32,946 nucleotides of DNA from assembly GCF_000737195.2 (NCBI RefSeq), contig NZ_JALM01000018.1:1-32946 (forward strand), written 5' to 3'. Positions 9,725 through 15,842 of the stretch are shown here, piece after piece. This stretch comes from Sciscionella sediminilitoris (lineage in GTDB: Bacteria > Actinomycetota > Actinomycetes > Mycobacteriales > Pseudonocardiaceae). The notes under the pieces are model-generated. The model had not been told where the DNA came from, did no database searches, and saw only the letters and a program-made list of their open reading frames with translations. The number at the start of each line of letters is the position of its first letter. Within the stretch, counting starts at the first letter, position 1. The translations under genes and the position numbers were made by a program.

Positions 9725-10377
9725 TCAGGGTGCTCGTGGTCGACGACGATTTCCGGGTCGCCGGCCTGCATGCCGAGTTCACCGCGAGCGTGGCCGGGTT
9801 CCACGTCGAGGGTGTGGCGCACAGCGCGGCCCAGGCACGGGCGCGAATCGCGGAGACCCGCCCGGACCTGCTGCTGGTGGACATCTATCTGCCGGACGGC
9901 TCCGGGCTCGAACTGGTGCGCGCGCACCAGGGCGACACGATCGTGGCCTCCGCCGCCGATGACGCGGACACGGTGCACGCCGCACTGCGCGCCGGTGCCG
10001 TGGGCTATCTGATCAAACCGTTCGCCGCCGAAGCGCTCACCGCGCGGCTGCGTGGCTATCGCGCGTTCCACGAACAGCTCACCGGCCCGCGCCTCGGGCA
10101 ACAGGACGTCGACGCCGCACTGCGCAGCCTGCACGCCGGTGAACCGAGCCCCCGGCGGGCCTGTTCCGCGACCACCGGACTGGTCGCGGAACTGCTCGAA
10201 CGCGCCGGTGCCGCCCTTTCCGCCGCCGAGGTGGCCAGGGAACTCGGCATCGCCCGGGCCACCGCACAACGCCATCTCGGCTCGCTCACCGAGCAGGGCA
10301 CCGTCCGCATGGGGCTGCGCTACGGTTCCACCGGCCGCCCCGAACACGAATACACCTGGACCGGTGCGCATGGGTGA
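9721..10377 (+). CDS. CitB/DcuR-type response regulator
   Basis: This 218-residue protein has a receiver domain at about 1-115, with D8-D10, phospho-acceptor D54 in LLLVDIYLPDGSG, and the lysine in GYLIKPF. The C-terminal winged helix-turn-helix (about 150-215, SAAEVARELGIARATAQRHL) is the type paired with CitA/DcuS kinases. It begins inside the kinase stop codon (ATGA) and overlaps the IclR gene by 8 bases, so all three genes form one operon. Probable target: the divergent ABC importer promoter, by analogy with citrate and C4-dicarboxylate systems. Confidence 0.88.
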   Translation: MIRVLVVDDDFRVAGLHAEFTASVAGFHVEGVAHSAAQARARIAETRPDLLLVDIYLPDGSGLELVRAHQGDTIVASAADDADTVHAALRAGAVGYLIKPFAAEALTARLRGYRAFHEQLTGPRLGQQDVDAALRSLHAGEPSPRRACSATTGLVAELLERAGAALSAAEVARELGIARATAQRHLGSLTEQGTVRMGLRYGSTGRPEHEYTWTGAHG

Positions 10378-11146
10378 ATCCAGCGATGTGCCCGCACTGC
10401 GCCGGGGCCTGGCCATCCTGCGCCTGCTCGGCAGCCACGTGAACCCGATGACCGCCTCGGCCATCGCGGGCACCCTCGAACTGCCCCGGTCCACGACCTA
10501 CCACCTGCTCGCCGAACTCACCGAGGCCGGATTCGTCACCCACCTCCCCGAGGAGAACCGCTACGGGCTCGGCCTGGCCACCTTCGAACTCGGTTCGGCC
10601 TACGTGCGCCGCGATCCCCTCGAACGGCTCGCCCGCCCCCTGCTGCGCGGGCTCGTCGAACGCACCGGGTACACCGCGCACCTCGGCATCCTGCACGGCG
10701 CCGAGGCGCTGTACCTCGCCCGCGAACAACCGGCCACCACCCAGGGACTGGTCACCGCCGTCGGGGTGCGCCTGCCCGCCGCGCTGCCCGCATCCGGTCG
10801 CGCCGTGCTCGCCGGGATGCCCGCCGCGCAGGTGCGCGCCCTGTTCCCGAACGCCGATGCCTTCGTGGACCGCACCGGGCGGGGACCCAAGACCCTACCC
10901 GCCCTGCGCGCCCTGCTCACCGAGGAAGCCAGGCGCGGCTGGTCCATCGAGGACGGCTTCGTCAGCGAGGGATACGCCTCCGTCGCCGCGCGGGTACACG
11001 ACCACGACGGTCGCCCGGTCGCCGCGATCAGCGTGACCTTCCGGCACGTCTGCGCCGGAGACTGCGCGAACACCTGGCCGGAACTGGCCGCCGAGGTCCG
11101 CGCCGCGGCCGGTGAGCTCACCGCGCGGATCGGCGGGCGCGGTTGA
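10370..11146 (+). CDS. IclR-family transcriptional regulator
   Basis: This 258-residue regulator has an N-terminal winged helix-turn-helix at about 5-70 (VPALRRGLAILRLLGS, then TASAIAGTLELPRSTTYHLL) and a C-terminal effector domain at about 85-255. Typical IclR features include ALPASGRAVLAGMP, IEDGFVSEGYASVAARVHDH and PVAAISVTFRH. It overlaps the response regulator by 8 bases. IclR proteins often control aromatic or organic acid catabolism, which suits the neighbouring carboxylate sensor and importer. Its last 16 codons lie in a repeat that recurs 675 bases downstream. Confidence 0.9.
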   Translation: MGESSDVPALRRGLAILRLLGSHVNPMTASAIAGTLELPRSTTYHLLAELTEAGFVTHLPEENRYGLGLATFELGSAYVRRDPLERLARPLLRGLVERTGYTAHLGILHGAEALYLAREQPATTQGLVTAVGVRLPAALPASGRAVLAGMPAAQVRALFPNADAFVDRTGRGPKTLPALRALLTEEARRGWSIEDGFVSEGYASVAARVHDHDGRPVAAISVTFRHVCAGDCANTWPELAAEVRAAAGELTARIGGRG

Positions 11147-11149
11147 GTT
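11099..11149 (+). repeat. Direct repeat, left copy (3' end of iclR)
   Basis: This 51-base stretch, including the iclR stop codon at 11144-11146, recurs at 11774-11823. The copies differ by one C/T substitution (11131 versus 11806) and one missing base in the right copy (C at 11134). The left copy completes the iclR reading frame. The two copies bracket a 624-base stretch holding the toxin-antitoxin genes. Confidence 0.92.
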
Positions 11150-11183
11150 CTGCCCAGTGACTGCGATTCCGGTTTCACCGATC

Positions 11184-11218
11184 ATACGACGACAGCGTAA
11201 TACGATACGTGATACGAT
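11184..11218 (+). promoter_or_regulatory. Antitoxin promoter with iterated ATACGA operator
   Basis: Three copies of ATACGA(T/C) occur at 11184-11190, 11200-11206 and 11212-11218. Such iterated short sites are typical operators for ribbon-helix-helix antitoxins. TACGAT at 11213-11218 is also a -10 that lies seven bases before the antitoxin ATG, with ACGACA at 11189-11194 as a possible -35 (18-base spacer). Repressor binding would therefore cover the promoter, consistent with autoregulation. Confidence 0.5.
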
Positions 11219-11225
11219 TCATGTC

Positions 11226-11468
11226 ATGACTGGAGCTACGGTGAGTTTCCGGGCCGACGAATCCACCGTCGAGGCAATCGAGTGGCTGCTGGAGAACACG
11301 GATGGCAGCGATCGCTCCGAGGTGATCCGGCGTGCGATCCTCGACGAGGCGCGCCAACTCCAGAACGACCGCATTCGCGCCCAAGCCGAGGCGATCGCGG
11401 CCGATGAGGACGACCGGGCCGAAATGCGTGCGGTCCGCGCCGACCTGGACGCCATCCGTGCGTGGTGA
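11226..11468 (+). CDS. Ribbon-helix-helix antitoxin (MazE/CopG-like)
   Basis: This 80-residue acidic protein starts with a short beta strand (ATVSFRADEST). The two-helix pattern of RHH DNA-binding antitoxins follows (VEAIEWLLENT, then GSDRSEVIRRAILDEARQLQ). A charged helical tail, rich in Ala, Asp and Arg, would wrap the toxin. The gene overlaps the toxin start by 11 bases and is probably translated from a leaderless mRNA (TACGAT, seven bases, ATG). Predicted role: neutralise the downstream toxin and repress the operon through the ATACGA repeats. Confidence 0.75.
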   Translation: MTGATVSFRADESTVEAIEWLLENTDGSDRSEVIRRAILDEARQLQNDRIRAQAEAIAADEDDRAEMRAVRADLDAIRAW

Positions 11469-11772
11469 CGTCTACCGGCTAAGAGCCCCCAAGAACACCC
11501 GGGGACACGAACAACGCGGCCAGCGGTACGCGGTCGTATTGCAATCCGACCTCCTGCCGTTGTCGACGTGGTTGGTCGCACCGACATCGACCAGCGCACG
11601 CGCAGCCGATTTTCGGCCCGAAATCGAGATCAGCGGAAAACCCACCCGCGTACTCGTCGAGCAGACCACTGCGGTCGATCCCGAGCGGCTCGACGACATG
11701 GCCGGGCACCTCACAACCGCCGAACTGCTCGCGATCGATCGCGCCGTCCGAATCGTGTTCTCCCTGACCTGA
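11458..11772 (+). CDS. MazF/PemK-family endoribonuclease toxin
   Basis: This 104-residue protein starts with GTG and has the MazF opening RGDVYRL, then the core strand RGQRYAVVLQSDLL with its conserved arginine. The strand WLVAPTSTSA carries the threonine/serine region of the active site, and VLVEQTTAVDPERL precedes the C-terminal helix (TTAELLAIDRAVRIVF). MazF toxins cut mRNA at short sequences. Length is typical and no truncation is visible. It overlaps the antitoxin by 11 bases, as expected for a coupled pair. Cleavage specificity cannot be predicted by eye. Confidence 0.85.
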   Translation: MRGDVYRLRAPKNTRGHEQRGQRYAVVLQSDLLPLSTWLVAPTSTSARAADFRPEIEISGKPTRVLVEQTTAVDPERLDDMAGHLTTAELLAIDRAVRIVFSLT

Positions 11773-12271
11773 TCGCGCCGCGGCCGGTGAGCTCACCGCG
11801 CGGATTGGGGGCGCGGTTGAGTTTTTCCTCCCTGGCGAAGAACGCGCGCGCCGGGCGGCGGCGCAGCAGGACCAGCAGCGTCAGGGCGACCAGGGCCTGC
11901 GCCGCGAACAGCGCCGTCACCCAGGCCGGGTACTGGCCGGAGAAGACGAGATAGCCGTAGACGACCACGCCGATCGCGGAGACCACGTGTGCCCGGATGT
12001 AGGCGCGGCGTTTGCCCCGGTACAGGTCGCGCACCACGAAGGCGTACACGAGCGTCATGACCGCGATCGTGCCCGGCCGGGACCACAGCTGGCCGGCGAG
12101 CACGTCATGGGTCTGCTCCCACTGCGCGGGTGGCACCGCGAGTGCGTGCAGCTGGTGGTTCAGGATCTGCTCGCGGAACAGGATCGTGAGCACCGCGACG
12201 ACGGCGCCGATACCGAGGTTGACGAACAGCACGCGGACGATCGCGTGCGCGGGATTCGATTGTGTTGGCAT
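11711..12271 (-). CDS. Conserved small membrane protein with abnormal C-terminal extension
   Basis: This 186-residue protein has about four membrane helices, at roughly 12-32, 68-84, 96-112 and 117-137. A basic segment (LLRRRPARAFFAREEKLNRA) follows. I do not recognise the family. The last 35 or so residues are read through the right direct repeat and into the toxin 3' end, overlapping it by 62 bases. With the left-repeat version of this sequence the frame would stop nine residues after EEK (LNRARRSAR, then TGA). The present tail is therefore probably a result of the one-base deletion in the right repeat. I chose the ATG at 12271 because it directly precedes the first helix. Confidence 0.65.
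   Translation of the reverse strand: MPTQSNPAHAIVRVLFVNLGIGAVVAVLTILFREQILNHQLHALAVPPAQWEQTHDVLAGQLWSRPGTIAVMTLVYAFVVRDLYRGKRRAYIRAHVVSAIGVVVYGYLVFSGQYPAWVTALFAAQALVALTLLVLLRRRPARAFFAREEKLNRAPNPRGELTGRGAIRSGRTRFGRRDRSRAVRRL
11774..11823 (+). repeat. Direct repeat, right copy
   Basis: This 50-base near-copy of the iclR 3' end (11099-11149) begins two bases after the toxin stop codon. It has one substitution and a one-base deletion relative to the left copy. On the minus strand it encodes part of the C-terminus of the membrane protein at 11711-12271. Confidence 0.92.
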
Positions 12272-12332
12272 GCCGCCATTGCACAGCGGCGCGCCCCGGC
12301 AGCGACACGGCGAAAAGCAGCCGCGGCCCCCT

Positions 12333-12362
12333 GCGAAAGTCGAACCCCCGCGACACTTTCGC
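12333..12362 (-). terminator. Hairpin after the compatible-solute importer operon
   Basis: GCGAAAGT (12333-12340) and ACTTTCGC (12355-12362) form an eight-base inverted repeat with a 14-base loop, just downstream of the importer's last gene. There is no U tract, so it may act as a factor-assisted or I-shaped terminator or simply protect mRNA ends. Confidence 0.35.
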
Positions 12363-12380
12363 CGCTGCCACACGGGACCG

Positions 12381-13268
12381 TCACATGAGGTTGTTGGCCC
12401 GCAGGAATTCCTCGGCGATGTCCACCGGATCGCGTTTGGCCACGGTGTACTCGTCGTCGAGCTTGGCGAGCTTCTCGGTGGTGAGTGCCGCGGAGAGCCG
12501 GTTCAGGATGCCCTGCTCCCGTTCGGTCAGCGCACCCTTGGCCGCGAGCGGGACGATGTGCTGGGCCGGGAACATGTGCTTCGGATCGGCGAGCGGAACG
12601 AACCCGTTGGCCGCGATCCGCGAGTCGGTGGAGAACATGTCGACCACCTGCGCCTTGCCGGACTTCAACGCGGCCACGGTCACCGGTCCCCCGGTGTCGG
12701 TGGTGGTGAGCTGGCGGAAGGTGCAGCCGTAGCGCTTCTTGATCTTGGCCTCCCACCGGTCCGGCCACTGTCCGGGCCCGCCGAACACGAAGTCCCCGCA
12801 GCGCGGCCCGAGATCGGCGAGCGAGCGGATCCCGGTGCCCGCGGTCTCTTTCTTCACCACCAGGACATCCTTGTCCTCGGCGGGCGCCTGCTCGAGGACG
12901 TCGAGCGAGGGCGGCAGCGCCTTGCGCAGTTCGCGGTAGACCTGGCCGGATTCGGTGGCCTGATTGGGTTTGTCGAAGTACTGCAACAGGTTGCCGCTGT
13001 AGTCGGGGGTGAGCGAGAGCGACTTGTCCTGCAGCGCCTTGACCACGACCTCGCGGCCGCCGACCGGCGGTCGGATGACCACGTTGCGCGCCCCGCCCTT
13101 GGTCAGCGCGGTCGCGTAGAGCTGCGCGATGACCAGGTTCTCCGGGACATCGGAGGAACCGATGATGATCTCGCCCCGGTTGCCGCCCTCGCCACCGCCC
13201 TTGAGCGGGTCCCCGCAACCGGCGAGCAGGGCGGCCGCGCACAGCACGGCGAACAGTTTGCGCTTCAT
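12381..13268 (-). CDS. Compatible-solute-binding lipoprotein (ProX/OpuCC-like)
   Basis: This 295-residue lipoprotein has a signal peptide ending in LLAGC (Cys18). The mature region matches the OpuAC family for glycine betaine, choline, carnitine or related solutes. Visible motifs are GEIIIGSSDVPENLVIAQLY near the N-terminus, SLTPDYSGNLLQYF (the family's typical YTG-like motif), and RSLADLGPRCGDFVFGGPG in the middle. It is the last of four overlapping genes and starts within the stop of the second permease. The exact solute is not evident. Confidence 0.9.
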   Translation of the reverse strand: MKRKLFAVLCAAALLAGCGDPLKGGGEGGNRGEIIIGSSDVPENLVIAQLYATALTKGGARNVVIRPPVGGREVVVKALQDKSLSLTPDYSGNLLQYFDKPNQATESGQVYRELRKALPPSLDVLEQAPAEDKDVLVVKKETAGTGIRSLADLGPRCGDFVFGGPGQWPDRWEAKIKKRYGCTFRQLTTTDTGGPVTVAALKSGKAQVVDMFSTDSRIAANGFVPLADPKHMFPAQHIVPLAAKGALTEREQGILNRLSAALTTEKLAKLDDEYTVAKRDPVDIAEEFLRANNLM

Positions 13269-13984
13269 GCGGGCGCCTCCGCGGTGGCCGGTTTGGTCTC
13301 CATGCTGCGTCCCGCGGCAACGGCCGCGGCGACCCGCAGCCCGTACGGCACCACGATGCGCTGGATCCCGGCGAGTACGAGATCCGCGGCCATCGCGAGC
13401 AGCGCGGTGAACAGTGCCCCCGCGACGACCTTGGGGTAGTCGAGCACCGCCAGCCCGTCGAGCAGCAGCCGGCCGAGGCCACCTAGCCCGACGTAGGCGG
13501 CGACCGCGGTGGTCGCGACCAGTTGCAGCATGGCGTTCCGGATCCCGCCGAGCAGCAGCGGAACCGCGATCGGGAACTCCACCTGGAACAACCGCTGCCA
13601 GCCGGTCATGCCGACCCCGGTCGCCGCGTCCAGCGCACGCTCGTCCGCGGAGGCGATCCCGGAGTAGGTTCCGGCCAGGATCGGCGGAATGGCCAGCACC
13701 ACGAGCCCGATGATCGTGGCCGGTTTGCTCTCGGTGAAGATGAGGAACAGGAAGGTCACCAGGCCGAGGGTCGGCAGCGCGCGCACGATGTTCGCCAGGC
13801 CGACCAGCACCACGCCGCCGCGCCCGGTGTGCCCGACGAAGGCACCGAGCGGAACAGCGATCACGGTCGCGATGCCGAGCGCGAGCAGACAGAACCCGAG
13901 ATGCTCCCAGAGCCGGGGCCAGATCCCGTCCGGCCCGGTCCAGTGCGCGGGATCGCCGAGCCAGGTGACGATATCGCCGATCAT
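13265..13984 (-). CDS. Compatible-solute ABC permease (OpuCD/ProW-like)
   Basis: This 239-residue permease has five to six helices. The EAA loop DAATGVGMTGWQRLFQVEFP contacts the ATPase, and the family motif NIVRALPTLGLVTFLFLIF is present. It overlaps both neighbours by 4 bases (ATGA). Paired permease genes are usual for OpuB/OpuC importers and presumably form a heterodimer. Confidence 0.92.
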   Translation of the reverse strand: MIGDIVTWLGDPAHWTGPDGIWPRLWEHLGFCLLALGIATVIAVPLGAFVGHTGRGGVVLVGLANIVRALPTLGLVTFLFLIFTESKPATIIGLVVLAIPPILAGTYSGIASADERALDAATGVGMTGWQRLFQVEFPIAVPLLLGGIRNAMLQLVATTAVAAYVGLGGLGRLLLDGLAVLDYPKVVAGALFTALLAMAADLVLAGIQRIVVPYGLRVAAAVAAGRSMETKPATAEAPA

Positions 13985-14643
13985 GTGCTCACACCTCGCT
14001 GCCAGGGGGTCAGGAATTTACGCATGGCCACGAGCACCAGGTCCACGACGAGCGCGAGCAGCAGGGTCAGCACGATGCCCACGATGATCGGGGCGAAGTA
14101 CTCGCGCGCGAACCCGTCGGTGAACAGCACCCCGAGCCCGCCGGTTCCGATGATCGCGCCGACCGTGACCAGGCTGATGTTGCTCACCGATGCGACCCGG
14201 ACCCCCGCGGCGAGCACCGGGATCGCGAGCGGCAGCTGGATCGCGAAGAACCGGCGCAGCGGGCGGTAGCCCATCGCGGTGGCCGCGGCGACCACGCTCG
14301 CGTCGATGGAGTCGAGTGCCTCGATCACCGGGCGGATCAGCAGCGCGGTCGTGTAGAGCGAGAGCGCCACGATCACGTTCACCGGGTCGAGGATCCGGGT
14401 GCCGATGATGCCCGGGATCACCACGAACAGCGCCAGCGAGGGCAGCGTGTAGATCAGGTTGGCCGGTACCAGGAAGAAGCCGCGCAGCCGCCGGGTCCGG
14501 TGCGCGACCGCGCCGATCGCGATGGCCAGCACCACCCCGATGACCAGCGGGAGCAGCGCCAGGTACACGTGCTGGCCGAGGTCACCGAGAATCGCGGCGC
14601 GGGTGTTCGCGCTGCCGAGGAATTCGCCTAGTTCATCAAACAT
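13981..14643 (-). CDS. Compatible-solute ABC permease (OpuCB/ProW-like)
   Basis: This 220-residue permease begins with an extracellular stretch (FDELGEFLGSANTRAAILGD). About six helices follow, with the family motif LIYTLPSLALFVVIPGIIG and the EAA loop AAATAMGYRPLRRFFAIQLP. The motif GAIIGTGGLG is shared with the second permease. It overlaps the ATPase gene by 8 bases, consistent with strict co-translation. Confidence 0.92.
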   Translation of the reverse strand: MFDELGEFLGSANTRAAILGDLGQHVYLALLPLVIGVVLAIAIGAVAHRTRRLRGFFLVPANLIYTLPSLALFVVIPGIIGTRILDPVNVIVALSLYTTALLIRPVIEALDSIDASVVAAATAMGYRPLRRFFAIQLPLAIPVLAAGVRVASVSNISLVTVGAIIGTGGLGVLFTDGFAREYFAPIIVGIVLTLLLALVVDLVLVAMRKFLTPWQRGVST

Positions 14644-15733
14644 CGGATACTCGTTCCGGTTTGCTGCCCTCGATGGTCTCCAGCACGGTCTGCGAGGGCA
14701 CCACGCCCCGGAAGGTCCCTTCCCCGTCCACGACGACCGCGAAGTTCGCCGGGCTGGACAGTGCCGAGTCCAGCGCCCCGCGCAGCGGGGATCCCTCCAG
14801 GTACAGCGAACCGTTCGGGCTCAGCGCGGACTGGGTGACCACGCCGTCCGGCACCGTTCCCGGGGCCAGCCAGCCGCGCGGGCGGTTCTGTTCGTCGAGC
14901 GCGAGTGTCCAGTCCCCGGTCGGCCCGTCGAGTGGTTCGCCGAACCGGGTGGTCGGCACGGCCTGCAGTTCGAACGCGCCCGGTTCCACGAAGGACAGCC
15001 CGCGGTAGCCACGGTCCCGGCCGACGAATCCGGCGACGAACTCGTCCGCAGGCTGGCGCAGCACCTTCGAGGGCTCGTCGTACTGCGCGAGCTTGCCGCC
15101 CTCGCGGAACACGGCGACCTTCTCGCCGAGCTTGACCGCCTCGTCGATGTCGTGGGTGACGAACACGATCGTCTTGTCCAGTTCCGCCTGCAGCCGGAGC
15201 AGCTCGTCCTGCAGCTCGTCGCGCACCACCGGGTCGACGGCGGAGAACGGCTCGTCCATGAGCAGGATCGGCGGGTCGGCGGCGAGCGCGCGGGCCACCC
15301 CGACCCGCTGTTGCTGACCGCCGGACAGCTGCGCGGGATAGCGCTCGGCGAGCTCCTCGGAAAGGCCGACGACATCGAGCAGCTCGCGGGCCCTCGCGCG
15401 CGCCTTGGGCTTCTTCTCCCCGGAGAGCATGGGCACGGTCGCGATGTTGTCCACCACGTTGCGGTGCGGGAACAGCCCCGAATGCTGGATGACGTAGCCG
15501 ATGCCCCTGCGCAGCAGCGCGGGATCGGACTCCATCACATCCTTGCCATCGACAAGGATCCGGCCCGAGGTCGGGTCGAGCATGCGGTTCACCATCCGCA
15601 GCGAGGTGGTCTTGCCGCAGCCGGACGGGCCGACGAACACGGTGATGCTGCCTGCTTCGACGCGCAGGTCGAGATCATCGACCGCCGTCGCGCCGTCGTC
15701 ATAGCGTTTCGTGACGGATTGGAATTCGATCAC
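14636..15733 (-). CDS. Compatible-solute ABC ATPase with CBS-like tail (OpuCA/ProV-like)
   Basis: This 365-residue ATPase starts with GTG. It has Walker A GPSGCGKTT, the subfamily Q-loop YVIQHSGLFPHRNV, the signature LSGGQQQRVGVARAL, Walker B ILLMDEP and the H-loop VTHDIDEA. The C-terminal 120 residues contain one recognisable CBS-like half (SSPANFAVVVDGEGTFRGVV). In OpuA, CBS domains sense ionic strength and gate transport; whether this reduced module does so is unknown. It is the first gene of the operon. No strong promoter is visible in the 109-base gap upstream, apart from a possible TAGGGT -10 at 15790-15795. Confidence 0.93.
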   Translation of the reverse strand: MIEFQSVTKRYDDGATAVDDLDLRVEAGSITVFVGPSGCGKTTSLRMVNRMLDPTSGRILVDGKDVMESDPALLRRGIGYVIQHSGLFPHRNVVDNIATVPMLSGEKKPKARARARELLDVVGLSEELAERYPAQLSGGQQQRVGVARALAADPPILLMDEPFSAVDPVVRDELQDELLRLQAELDKTIVFVTHDIDEAVKLGEKVAVFREGGKLAQYDEPSKVLRQPADEFVAGFVGRDRGYRGLSFVEPGAFELQAVPTTRFGEPLDGPTGDWTLALDEQNRPRGWLAPGTVPDGVVTQSALSPNGSLYLEGSPLRGALDSALSSPANFAVVVDGEGTFRGVVPSQTVLETIEGSKPERVSDV

Positions 15734-15842
15734 TGGTGCCGTCCGAGGTCACGACGGCCTCCCTACAGCCGCCTGCGCTTCTTTTCCCGACCCTAACCCG
15801 AGCCACCGACAAACCGGGCCGATCCCACGATGTTGAGACCGG

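Larger units (their letters stand above)
11099..11823 (+). mobile_element. Putative repeat-flanked toxin-antitoxin cassette
   Basis: About 50-base direct repeats flank a 624-base insert that contains only a MazEF-like pair. The insert has a lower GC content than its neighbours. The left repeat preserves the iclR 3' end, as an attachment-site duplication would. No integrase, transposase or terminal inverted repeat is present, so this may be a remnant of a larger element, a cassette mobilised in trans, or a product of recombination. The mobile-element reading is an inference; the repeats are seen directly. Confidence 0.4.
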
